From contig NC_091669.1 of the NCBI RefSeq assembly GCF_042453785.1, positions 9,932,501 through 9,996,500 on the forward strand: 64,000 bases of DNA, in the 5' to 3' direction. The stretch comes from Malus domestica (Eukaryota > Streptophyta > Magnoliopsida > Rosales > Rosaceae). The position numbers were made by a program, and so were the translations under genes. Positions 10,653 through 22,900 of the stretch are shown piece by piece. Position 1 is the first letter of the stretch, and each line of letters begins with the position of its first letter. The notes beneath the pieces were generated by a model. That model ran no database searches. It saw only the letters and a program-made list of their open reading frames with translations, and was not told the origin of the DNA.

Positions 10653-11035
10653 TTATATTTGAATTGATACTATCCTTAATTTGTAGGGATGTCAAGGCTG
10701 CAAGCACTACAAGTTGCAATGTGCTCGGTTAGATAAATAGTAGAGTACATGTATGTAGAGAATAACTTCGTTATCATACAGTATATACAATTGTGTTATG
10801 TTTTTTGTAACATGTTTCTAATCGTATGAGGATAAACATATAAGTTACAATTGTGAATCTATAAAAAAAAATTATTCAGAAGTAAGCCTAAACACTACTT
10901 CCACTTTACACAATTGTATTTGGTTCCTCACAAATTTTTTTGCTCAAATATTTGGCACTTTGCAGAATACATTGGTTAAGTCTCTTTTTTGACATTTTGT
11001 CAAACATCTTGCTTCAAATGACAACCATGCTCAGC

Positions 11036-11095
11036 GATACCATCGAAAGAACATTGAGCCATTCCGATACCATCGAAAGAACATTGAGCCATTCC
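11036..11095. repeat. perfect 30-bp tandem duplication
   Basis: Two identical 30-bp units (11036-11065 and 11066-11095) starting GATACCATCG and ending GAGCCATTCC. They are intergenic and of no known role. Confidence 0.95.
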
Positions 11096-11154
11096 ATGTG
11101 TGTATTTAAAATGAGATGGAGGCAATGCATATTTTGGTCACTGGTTAATTATAA

Positions 11155-11308
11155 GGAAAACTAATAAAAAATGCTTGAAAACTTTGAGTTTTAACTATAA
11201 AGACAAAATAAAGGGTAAAGTGAATGGTACCAGGATTGACTTTTTAGTGTAAAAATGTGGTTTTTCGTTAATGTGAATAGTATCAGGAATTTTTCGTTAA
11301 AGTTCCCT
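11155..11308. mobile_element. ~154-bp MITE with 9-bp target duplication, copy 1
   Basis: It is homologous end to end with 26455-26607. It shares internal blocks such as GATTGACTTTTTAGT and TTTTTCGTTAA, and starts GGAAAA. The flanks are TAATTATAA (11146-11154) and TAATTATAT (11309-11317), 8 of 9 matching. A 9-bp duplication suggests a Mutator-type transposase. It is non-coding. Confidence 0.75.
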
Positions 11309-11559
11309 TAATTATATGGTTAGGCGAACCAGACTCCACATCAGGTTGTACAACCGTCTTCAAACCCTAAGACTCATTGAATCAATTGGGTCACAATGGG
11401 TCAAAAGGCCCAAAATAGAGGTCAACAAGCAACACATTGACATGGGCCTCGAAATTCAGTTATAACCTAAATTGGACTCCAATGAGGTAAAGCTAGCCCA
11501 GATTCAAGCCCCAAATTAGGAAAATGCAAAACGTGGGTCCCAAGGTCGACCGCAGAGGA

Positions 11560-11760
11560 TCCCAACCCTTAAATCTCCCTTTCATTTCGTTTCCATAAAC
11601 CCCTTCGCTTCGCCTCGGAGGTTTTTCTCATTCACTCACTAACTCGCCTCTCTCGCTTAAACCCTAAACCCAAAATCTTAGGGTTTCTCTCTCTCTCTCT
11701 CTCTCCTCTCCCCCCCCCCTCTCTCCTCTGAAACCCTAAACCCCTTCAAATTACATAAAA
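11560..11760 (+). promoter_or_regulatory. helicase gene promoter and leader with telo-boxes and CT tract
   Basis: The 120 bp before the ATG contains AAACCCTAAA copies near 11659-11669 and 11731-11741 and the reverse form TTAGGGTTT near 11678. It also has a CT-repeat and C-run (about 11684-11727). Telo-boxes with TC tracts are characteristic of plant promoters for translation and organelle-biogenesis genes, which fits a mitochondrial RNA helicase. Confidence 0.6.
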
Positions 11761-14700
11761 ATGATGACCACCATCCTCCGCCGTACGCCCACTATAGCCA
11801 CGGCTCGGACCTTCGCCGCCATCGAAACCCTCCTGATCAACCACCATTCATTTCTCGGCGCATCCGCCCCCGAGCTCGTACTCCCCGCAAATGGTGCCGT
11901 CGCCGGCGAGGCTAGGTTATACACCGTCTCTGCACCGAGGACGAAGTTGGGTTCTTCGTACGGGTATCAAGTAAGGGACTTGCACGCGAAATGTGGGGCG
12001 TTGAGTTTTCAAGCGTCGACGGCTCTGGGCGCGCAGCTCGCCGTTGATTACTCGGACGACGAGTCGAGTAGAAGGAGCGGTGACGATGAAGGACTCGAGA
12101 TCGCGAAACTAGGGATTGCTAAGGAGATCGTGTCGGCTTTGGCCAATAAGGGTATCAGCAAGCTGTTCCCCATACAGGTGATTAATCATTTCCCAAATTT
12201 GTGCTCTGTTTAGTTGATGAGAAAATGATTGAAAAATATGATTTTTTTTAGTTTTTTTGTTGGTTGATTTGTGTATGGACTATGTATTAATTCATTGTTT
12301 GGGGATTTTGTCTACAGAGGGCTGTGTTGGAACCTGCGATGCAAGGGCGGGATATGATTGGTCGCGCACGAACAGGAACAGGGAAAACTCTTGCGTTTGG
12401 GATACCCATTTTGGATAAAATCTTTAAACACAATGCCATAAAGGGGTTTGTTTCTCATATCAAAATCATTAGTTAGATTGTTAATGTGCTCGGTAGGGGT
12501 TTTCGGTATGATTATCAGATTTCCTCTTTGCAGCATTTTCCTTTTGGTTTTTGGAGTATGGATTTGATTTATGTTTGATTATATATAGGCGTGGAAAGAG
12601 TCCTTTGGCTTTGGTTTTGGCCCCGACAAGAGAACTTGCAAAGCAAGTTGAGAAGGAATTCCATGATGCAGCACCTGGTTTGGAGACAATCTGTGTCTAT
12701 GGTGGTACCCCCATTTCAAGTCAAATGAGAGCGCTTGACTATGGAGTTGATGTGGCTGTTGGCACGCCTGGTCGTGTAATTGATCTTATCAATAGGGGAG
12801 CCCTGAATTTAGGGGAAGTTCAGTTTGTTGTTCTTGATGAAGCTGATCAGATGCTCCAGGTGGGATTCCAGGAGGCTGTAGAGACAATCTTAGAGAGGGT
12901 ACCAAAGAAACGTCAGACGTTGTTGTTTTCTGCAACAATGCCCAATTGGATTAGAAAGCTTACTCAGAATTATCTAAAAGATCCAGCTGTTATTGATCTA
13001 GTAAGTATGTTTTTTTTAGTCTGTTCTTCGTCGACCTTGTGTAGCTATTTGTAGGATCGGATCATAAGAGTGGCATGCTAAACCGAGTACAACCACCTTA
13101 AAAAAGAAGGTTTTCTCTTCATTTCAAAATTGTTGTGGTGCTTAATGAATGTGACCTGATGGTTTCTATGACTGACAAGGATACTTTTGGTTAAATTGAA
13201 TGAGCAACTTGTCTTGTCCATTTATGTCTGGATATTTAGTGAAAGTTTGCAAAGACGGAAGAATTAGGTTTCAAAAAAAAATCAAATTACAGTAGCGGCA
13301 ATAAGTTTTCTGGTGATTTTTTTTTGGTAACATAAAAACTATTAGTCTAAAGATGGCTTATGGGATCGACATATTCATCTGATCATATTTGCTAATTGAG
13401 AGATGGCATGTGCTTTAGGTTGGGGATTCTGATCAGAAATTGGCAGATGGAATTTCTCTATACTCGATTGTATCGGACTCATATGGAAGAGCATCAATTA
13501 TTGGACCACTTATAACAGTAAGTAATCTTAACCTTTTCAGCTCTTACCTTTTCCAACATCTGGTCCTTCCTCACCATCAAGTATGTGTGTTTGTTAGGAA
13601 CATGCAAAAGGAGGAAAGGCTATTGTTTTCACTCAGACAAAGCGTGATGCTGATCGATTGGCATATGCCATGTCAAGAAGCTTTAGATGTGAGGCTTTGC
13701 ATGGGGATATTTCACAAAGCCAGAGGGAAAGGACCCTTGCTGGTTTTCGAAATGGGAATTTTAATATTTTAGTTGCCACTGACGTTGCTGCTCGTGGGCT
13801 TGATGTACCCAATGTTGATCTCGTGAGATTTATTTCACCATTTACTTTTGATTTTGTTTCATTTATCTATGTCTTTGTTTATGCCCTAGTTGATAATCAC
13901 TAGACAATTTAATACTACATTATTCTCTAATCAAGCAGTTATTACAACATGTTCTCTTTCCCTTCCCTTTTGTTAGCTTTCATGACTGAATTAAAGCTTT
14001 TAAATACTCAAGTTAGGCCCATGTATGGTTTTTCACTGCATTTGGCACTGATAATGTTTTGGATTCAAATTAAGGAAAAGGAGTTGGATTGACGTTCTTC
14101 GCTTTCTTGGTCTTAGGTGATACATTATGAGCTGCCAAATAATCCAGAAATATTTGTTCACCGGTCTGGCCGAACAGGTCGTGCTGGGAAGAAAGGAAGT
14201 GCTATTCTTGTTTACACACAGGCTGAATCCAGGGCTGTTAGGACTATTGAGCAAGAAGTAGGATGCAAATTTACTGAGGTAAAGATGAAGTCTTTTACAT
14301 TTGCATCTTCGGGTTACAGGGTTTTCTTTGGGTGGACTCTGCTCTTAGTTCAATGCATTGAGATTAACACAACTCTGAAGTTGATTATCATGTGTTTTTG
14401 CGTAAGTTAATTAATAGGTTATATGCTGAAAGTAGCTTGACAGTTTATACGCTCAGGATGGTGTGCAGTGCAGTGTACTTTCCTGTTAAAGTCTCTAAAT
14501 GAATGATACTCATTTGACAGAAACAAATAGGCATTCCCATTAAGGATCTGTGTTTCCTCTAAAATGTTTCTGTGGGGTCTGGATTCATGTGCATGCTCTC
14601 TGTCTATCTGATTTACTTCTTAGTTTGAGTCGAAGCTTACCAGAGGTCTGACATAGTCCTCTCTGGTATTGTATGGGGAGCTTCGCATCATTTTGCATGC

Positions 14701-15278
14701 TTGGATACCTGATAAATTGCAATTTATATATTTCTTGGAGAAAATGTCTGCTTTTGTGTATGTTCCACCCTAGACTGATTATCTGATTACTTTGTGATCA
14801 TCAGCTACCCCGGATTGCTGTTGACAGCAAAAGTATAGACATGATGCCCGACATGGGTAGAGATCGATCTGGCACGAAGGGTAGTCGATTTGGTGCTCCT
14901 TCGGGACCAGGTTTTGGCCGTCTTGGTGGGTTTGGTCGTTCCAATAGCTATGGTGATTCTTCTGGTCAGATGGGTAGATCTAGTGGGCCTCGTCCCGGTC
15001 ATTATGGTGCCTTCGGTGATTCTCAATCTGGAAGTGGGTTTTCCGGATCTAGTTCAAACCGCGGAGGAAACTTTGGTAATTCAGGTTTTGGTCGTTCAAG
15101 TGGTTTTGGTAGTTCTGACCGCACAAATGGTTTCGGTAGTTCTGACCGATCAAGTGGGTTCGGAGTGTTTGGTAGCTCTGATCGCTCTGGTGGTTCTAGG
15201 AACTTTGGTTCGGATCGCCAGGGTGGACTTGACAATAATTCTAGCCGTTTTGGGAGCTTTGGGAATGACAGGTTTTGA
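11761..15278 (+). CDS. DEAD-box ATP-dependent RNA helicase, mitochondrial RH9/RH53 (PMH) type
   Basis: ATP-dependent RNA helicase, probably of the PMH1/PMH2 group that helps group II intron splicing in plant mitochondria. Seven exons: 11761-12177, 12318-12445, 12589-13000, 13419-13517, 13598-13822, 14117-14278, 14805-15278, giving 638 residues. The Arg-rich N-terminus ([15 protein letters not shown]) looks like a mitochondrial presequence. Motifs in order: Q motif ending FPIQ (~139), I ARTGTGKT (156-163), Ia PTREL (194), Ib TPGR (241), II DEAD (265-268), III SAT (296-298), [23 protein letters not shown] (~412), [10 protein letters not shown] (~442). The C-terminal 150 residues are Gly/Ser/Arg/Phe-rich with repeated GFGSSDR-like units, a known feature of this subfamily that may bind RNA. 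The gene is divergent from LHCA3 and convergent with VPS53. Confidence 0.95.
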
Positions 15279-15737
15279 TGATGATCAAAACAATAGCAGA
15301 CCCTTGGGATTTTATTCATTGGCAAGTCTCTTTATTTATTTCCTCTTTATGGTTGATCTTTGCCATCCCACACATTTACTGGCTCAGGTTGGTTTCTTTT
15401 AATTGACATATTCCTCTGCTCTTGGGTGAAGAGCGCTGACGATTCACTGACACGTCTGTCTTGCAATGTCAGTTAAGAAGATACGGAACCCAGGAGGAGA
15501 GAATTATCATGAACAATTATTTGCTTTCATGAACCGAAGTTAGAGGGGCCGTGTAGCGAACTCTGAGGAAGCGTCTTTAGGTGTTTTTTCTTCTTCTGTT
15601 TATATTAAGTTTATAAATTAGAATATGAAACGAAAGTCATCTTATTCGGATAAGGAGAGGAGGGTTCCTTAAATTAATTCGTCTTTTTAGTGTTATTGTG
15701 TCCATGTTTCGATTTTATGTCGTTTATTTGAGGTTGT

Positions 15738-15738
<1 letters not shown>

Positions 15739-15783
<45 letters not shown>

Positions 15784-15945
15784 ATGAAGTACATCGATAT
15801 TTTTACACTAAAGGGAGGGGGAGTTCGGCTAAACCACATAATGGGCAGCCTAATTTGATATCGAATTTTCCATTCACGAGATTCGAACCTAAAACCTTTA
15901 ACTTCTAAGTGAAGAGGAATATTATCAAACTGTAGTACTAAGTGA
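15739..15945 (-). mobile_element. tRNA-derived SINE with 44-nt poly(A) tail
   Basis: It is read on the minus strand. An A-box-like start and a B-box GGTTCGAATCTC lie in the first 100 bases, and the element ends in 44 uninterrupted A residues (T on the plus strand, 15739-15782). The flanks form a diverged 15-bp target duplication (15724-15738 and 15946-15960), 12 of 15 matching with only transitions. The body matches a second copy at 41711-41866. It lies about 460 bp beyond the helicase stop codon. Confidence 0.8.
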
Positions 15946-15960
15946 TTATTTAAAGTCGTG

Positions 15961-16943
15961 TTAATCCTTAAGGTTAGATTTGAAGCTAACAAACCACGTC
16001 CAACTTAACGAGGGACAATTTTATTAATTCCATGCTTTTGTGGTACGAGCTTTTCAAATCTCTCTTTTACAGCATTGGTTCTTTAAATTTTAAACCCTTG
16101 GAGTTGTCTTTGGTAGCGTAGTTTAGCTTTTTAAACAGTCTTCACCGATTGATTGCAAATTAATGTCAGTTCTTCAGGCTATTATGATTTGACTTAGGTT
16201 CTTTTCCAACAAATTAAAAACTGCGTTTCAATAAAATTTTCACTTATGCATATTAAAGCGCGTTGTCGCGTTTTGTTTGGGAACATCTATTTAAAGTCAT
16301 TTGTCTACATATCTAGCGTCTCCGGGAAATCCTTCTATCCTCCTTTAGGGCATGTGATTTTAACACCTTTTTAACATTCCGCTATGCGCCTCTATTCTTT
16401 TTTGGCCTTCGGTTTAAAGCCAACAGGATCCTCTCTGGATCCTTTGGTGAGGATCTTAAACATCCGTGATGATCTGTGAATTATGTTCATTCATCGTATA
16501 TCATGCAGTCAATTTTTCTTAAGTACTGTTTGTATTTAGTTTTAAATAAAAATATTTAAAATAATTTCTGACCGCACGATGTACAATGAACGAATCATCG
16601 GGATCCTCACAAAGAGAATCCGACGAGGATCCGGATTCGGTTTAAATAAAATCAAAAGATGATTAAGAGAATTCGAGGTTTATAATGATAAAATAAGCAC
16701 CATATATTCAAGTTACAAATTATTCTCAAATTGATTGGGATTCAGTGTACGTACGCCAAAGCCAAAAATTGCTAAAAGTATATGGCAGTAATCTAATTTC
16801 TACTTAACGCGAGATTTAATACAATATTTTGTCCTATGAAAAATCCGTCCGAAAGCGACGCATGAGATTTAGCAAAACAAAAATAAATATAAAAGAAACA
16901 AAGAACCAGGGCATGATTTACATTTGTATGTGATAAAATGTTG
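15961..16943. other. intergenic between convergent helicase and VPS53 genes
   Basis: Apart from the fold-back repeat at 16426-16632, this AT-rich stretch shows no gene. The bases just above 16900 are presumably VPS53 3' UTR. The 15279-15738 side is helicase 3' UTR. Confidence 0.5.
16426..16632. repeat. ~207-bp fold-back element
   Basis: The ends GGATCCTC and GAGGATCC are inverted and the complementarity continues inward for most of each arm. Examples are TGAGGATC against GGATCCTCA, and TTCATTCATCGTATATCATGC against the mirrored arm. The centre is A/T-rich. A related but different element starts with GGATCCTCTTC at 43200. Confidence 0.65.
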
Positions 16944-19900
16944 TCATGCGTTGAAGAGCTTCCTGAAAGGCCCGTCTTTTCGATCTTTTGCAGCTTCGGT
17001 TAAAGCCAGGAACCTCTTGAACCCTGTTGTGGCTGCACCTCGCCCGAGTGCAGCTGCTCTGGCTAGCACATCGTCTCTGGATGCGATAAGTCCGGCTGAA
17101 GCAGGGTTTGGTATCAGAGCAGCTGCGGGGGCAGTTGGGAGTGGGATTGGTGGCGCAGCCGGTGGTGGGAGAGAAGGTTGTGTGATTCCCGGGCCGTGCT
17201 TGTTAAAGTCGTCTAGTATACTTTGCTGATCTGCTTTCTTAAGACCCTGCACATTCATACTCAAATTCAGTGAAACATGCATCAAATTAATCGGGTCATC
17301 CAACTCGTAACTCTTTTCAATTAATTCATGAAGTGGTATAAATCCACAGATTTCTTTCGTTGTTCAAAATAGTTTGAAGAACAGAAATGCGCTAAAATGC
17401 AATGTCTGCTTGCAAGTCGGTCTCCTCTAGTTTCTTAAGAGCTTTGATTTGATTAATGGAATGAGCAACAATGTCTCATGTGAAAAATGAATGGATGCGA
17501 AAAGGTAGGATAAGTTGATGATTACCTTGAGCTCCAAAATTCGCTGAAACTCCATTGGCGTTCCCTCTGGTAGTAATGCACGATATGTATCCGCAACAGA
17601 ATCAATTGGCGACAGTATGACCTATATGCAAAGACAAGATAACCCTACTTCAGAAAAGAAAACCAGAGGCTGCCAGAATGAGTACCAACAAACTGATGCC
17701 TACCTTCAGAAGTGCTTCAGCTTTACTCATCTCCCGGCTTACAAATTTCGAATAGCTAGCAGCACGTGATGTCTGTTTGAATTGAAGAAATATATTGATC
17801 CATTAATAGATTTGATTTGTGTGCTTAAAAAAATAACCAGTCAATTATGACGAAAAAACTATCACGGGCACTTATGAGTAGGAATCAAGAACTGATTTTC
17901 ATGCCTTCAACCCTGGAAAGTATACTTTAGGTGGAGTGACACTAATAGGGTCCTAACAGCCATAAACGAGGAAGGGGCTACTTGTACTTAATAGTTCTGA
18001 TCATGCTTGTAACTATAAACATATATCAACAATTCACTCACTTGGTGACCAAGGGATGGTATCTCCAAAAGAATTGTCTTTACAGCTTGAGTATCCAGTA
18101 GCATCTGCAATAGCATCCAAACCATTTTTTAAGTCTCGGAATCACATTAATTAGTACTGGTTTGGTATTGAGATGCTTTTATAAAAAGTGGGTATCAAAA
18201 AAAGCTGAGCTCAAAAAGGTGTTTGGTAAACACTTAAAAACAGCTTATTTTCACAGTTTTGGGTGAAAAAAAGCTGAAAACATGAAGCAGCAAAAGCTGA
18301 AATCATGAAGTTCACTTCTGATATAAACTACAAAAATGCTTGGAGAAAAAAAGAAACATTTGATAAATGCAGAAGAAAGATACCCTAAACTAGAAGTATA
18401 TATAATATATATTATATGTATATAAAATAAATCAAGATGCAAGTTTGATTGATTGATTTCTATCACAAGATTCAAACTACTTTGAATTCAAGACTATGAG
18501 GGAAATGGCATCTATCTCCCTAAAATTTCATTCGAGAAGTAACTATATATACTTGTCCTCATTTGTTGATATAAACAAAATTAGGTTTAAAAGGAAACAG
18601 AGACGATTATAAGGAATGCAGTCCCTACTTGTTGAGCTCCAGTTTCTGATATTTGCTTGCATTTGAAAATGTTAGTAAAGAAACGTGGACCAAGAGATGA
18701 CGCAAGCTGCACAGATGAAGAGATTAGAACTACATTAGCAAAATGTTCACAAAGGACTTTAGTGTTAAGTATACGGTAGCCAATTGAGGGAAGGATGGTG
18801 GCACGCAACTTTAAAATGGTTGAAGAAAGCATGTCGTATCAATAAAATAAAGAAGAGTAAAAAAATACGAATAAATAATGACTCATGAACCTAGGAAAAC
18901 AAGACCAAGATCTGTGGAAAAAATGTTTAACATGAAACATGTCTGCCCCTTGTATTACCTTGTCCAAGAAAAATTGGAAGTAAATCGGTGAAAGAAGTGT
19001 TCCAAGGATAGGAATACTAGTAACGAGGATCATATTTATGCCATTAACATACCTGCAAAAAGGTGGATGTGGTCAGTTGTAGAAAGTGTGTATTGGATGT
19101 AAAAGAGCAAAACTTAGATTAATGGTAGCTTACTCTGACTGGTCACCAACACTTTCAAGCGTAGCCCATGGAACTCTTGTCATTGCAGCCATTTCAGCAT
19201 CAAACTTAGTTTCTAAGCCTTGCACCAAGGTTACTAATGCTTTTGTTATAACGGCTGAAAATTCATCCTGCACAATTGCATAACTCTTGTAGAAAATGAA
19301 CAGGAAAAAAAATGCCTTAGGTGAACTTAAAAAATAGGCAATACCTGCACTTCCGACATATCCACCCCATCAGCAAACTGAGTATCAATTATTTTGGATA
19401 CACTTTCAGCCAGTTCACCAGACTGCAAAGAGTTAAACATAAATTAGCAAGAATTTATAGTAGTTTTCCTTCTTGTACTATTGTGTATGTCTACAAATAA
19501 ATATGTGAACACCAGATTCAGTGCTAATCATAAAATAATGACACCTCACAATGGTTTCAGCAATAAAACATGCCATGCCAACTAACTATTTAGAAACCTG
19601 AGAAACCAACTAATACTGACAACAATTTCCATCAGAAACACAGTGTACATGGTAATCACGTGTATTGATGATAATTACGAGCACATACGTTATACACCTA
19701 ATGTTAAAATTTATAACAAGATTCACATGACACATAATGGCAACATACTAATGCAGTCGGTGATGAATACAATAAGTAGTTGATTCATTTTCCACTCAAG
19801 TTATTATGGAGGTATGTGTGTCAGAGACCTTACAATCGTAGACTAATGTAAATCATTACATTAATCAGTGCCTTTGTTAGCTTCTACCTTTTGTAATGCG

Positions 19901-22900
19901 AAAAATAAGAAAATATATCAGACAAAAAGAATCATCTAGTTCTTATTTATCCAGAGATTCCCATCAGACATAGTACCCCCTTCTCATAACTGTAAGTTAC
20001 GTTCAGACAGGGCATTATAGCTTCACTCGCATATAGGAATCAAGCTAACACTCAAAAGTCAGAGTAGCTGCATGTCTCAAAAAAACTACTTACCGTCTTA
20101 TGGCAGTATTCAGCTGAGTTGACAATGTAACAAATCACCCTTTCATCTCTGTCTGATGTCTGCTAAGCATAAAAGAAAAATAGCATCTATTCATAATAAC
20201 AAAAATTTTGTAATATATCATGAAGCTTAAAACTGTTCCCTTTATACCTTTATCTGTCCGTCCATACCAGTTGCGGCTGCAACAATCCCTGTACCACCTT
20301 TAGGTAGTCTTACAAAAAGCTTTGTAGCATATGCCTTGAGAATCCTTTGAAAAACCTAAACTTGGAAAGAGGCACATATCATATTCTGGTTAATAAAAAA
20401 TATCTAATTACTCGAACTGCTTAAGTCACAAGGAAGAAACATGCATTTTTCTAATGTTTGAAGGCGGCTGAAGTAGAATAGTCTTGCAACAAAAAATGAT
20501 GGCCTATAATCACTAGGCATCCACAATAGAGTGTTGATATTGTATGCACTATGCGTGTCGACGCCAATTAGAATATCAAGTGAGGAACTTCAAGAAAGTA
20601 CCTTGAACAAATTAAATAATGTCTGGTTCTTTGTCAAAGCGCTGCATCGCTTTAAGCTCCTCTTGATTATAAGAAACAACTGCCAGACCAAAAAGTGCAA
20701 CCAAGTCACATTATCTAACATCACTAAAGAAATAACCATGACCTAAAGTAAATTTAGTCATAAGATTCTAAGGCGTAGTTCTAAGAATTCAGTGTCCAGA
20801 AGAAAAAAAGTTTTCTTGAAACAATAAAGGATCTACAAGAAATCAAGAATATAACAATTTGAGTATTGAATAACATTTTAACATTCATATCACATAAATA
20901 AGTTAAAGAATGACATCAATAAAACTAAGAGTGACTGAGGCCAATGGAAACACGCGCTGTCCCCAAATCAAAGGCTTTTAGTTTTATTCAAGTCATTCTC
21001 ATTTACTGCAACACTAAACTTCTAAAGAGACGGTAGAAAAATAATGAAAATCTAAGTGCTTACCTGCATGCTACTTGATAAAACATTATTCTGACTTCCC
21101 TCCTCAATGTCCCATGTTTCCTCCTATTGGAAAGATGAAAACAAAACTTAAATCAAAGAGGTAAAAACACAAGCAAACTATTGAATAATTGTTATAAATA
21201 GTAATACACCTATTCTACCTGAACAAGTTTCTCCAAATTCTCCATCAGTGTCTTCTCTTCTAGTTCTGTGTAAACATTCAAGTGAGGCTCAAAGCAAGAT
21301 GAAATGATTCCACGGAAGTTGAACTGCCAAATCAAGCAGTGCAAGTAATTCTCAGAAATTATAACTATGAGAAGGTAGACTTAGCACTAAAATACAAGAG
21401 GACCGTAATAGTAGACTATAACCGCAAACATTACCATATCTTAGTCATCTTACCATAGTAATAACCCCAAATTTTTAAGCAGGATACAACAAATCTCACA
21501 TGGATTGCTTACAAATATTTTCAAGATACACTCAAGCAATCTCACTATATAAGATTCACCGTTATGGTATGCTAAAGGTAATGTAGAGAACATCAGGAAT
21601 GGCATACTAGAAAAGTCAAAATCTAATTATACACACTCATGGCTCATTTCATTTCATATATATTAAGGGGTATTATGAAAGGATATAAGTAGTAGAAAAA
21701 AATTTACCCCAGCTGCAGGTGCTGATAACTCTTTATCCTTTTCCTGGAGAATGAAAATCAGAAGGAAGGCTTATTAACTTGATGGTATAAGGAATTCACA
21801 TTGTGAAAATTTCAACCATATTAAGCAATACATAGCATGCATACCTCTGTGCTACTTTCCTGATGTGCAGCAAGCTTTTTTTCGTACTTCTTTCTAATAT
21901 CTGAAGCACTTTGACTAGTGTTTTCCCCTCTACCAATTTCTTCAATCTCATTTCCAACCTCCCTGCCTCGAGTACCACCACCAAATTTCTCTGCCAATTC
22001 ATCCTCAAATTCAAGAGTTCGCTGTAGTGCCTATAGACAGCAGTCAAAACATTAAAACCACCAACAAATGAGAAAGTTTTGAAGGCCATGAGAATGGATA
22101 TAAAATGTCAACAATGAAATTTTTTTTTTTTATATTTATCACTAGCATATCACTTACAAGAAGCCTAAATATAGATGTGCCACTTGAGGTAAGGAAATGC
22201 TTAATGAGTATAGTTTCCCATATTAAGTCTGATTAGCAGTTCTAACCATGATTGGATTTGGTTCAGTTTTCTCTTTCTATTGTTTGTGTTTCCTAGCATA
22301 AACTTCACTGATTCATCAAAGAGAGCACCCGTACAGAATAGTGACTGTAAGATCTCAAGGAGACAAGCAATGCATGATCCATACGGCTCCAAAAAAAATT
22401 AAATATGCATGCACTGCATCACTCATGGGTTGTTTAAAGGTTTCAACAGATGTACCCAAGATTATAAAGGAAAAAACAAAACTAAGGTTTTGTACTCCGC
22501 TGATTGGTTCAACATCTTTCCTGTGGTTTCTATTAAAAAAGACAGGATCTCTCACTTGTTTAATGACCCATTTCCAGTTACTTTCATGAGGCAATACAAA
22601 TGATATCACATCATATGGATAAGGAGTTGAATAACAAATTGTAGAGAAAACTGAGTGCCACAAGAGATGGATGGTTGCATTTATAGCAAAGCCAAAACGG
22701 AAGTGGATTAAAATAGTGCAAGAAGACATGATGACATAATGATATTCGATTCAAATGCCTCAAAAAGGTTGAAATTGGGTTTATCTGAAGTCTGAACTTA
22801 GGTTGTTTGTGCAGCTTCTACAAGAATAGACAAGAATCAAACTAATCTAAGACAAATCAAAGAAGCACCAAATATCACTCCTCAATTACATGTAAAAGCA

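Noticed and set aside
18130-18330. AAAAGCTG-rich inverted-looking stretch in a VPS53 intron
   Set aside because: It may be an old MITE, but I could not define ends or a target duplication, so it was left as intron filler.
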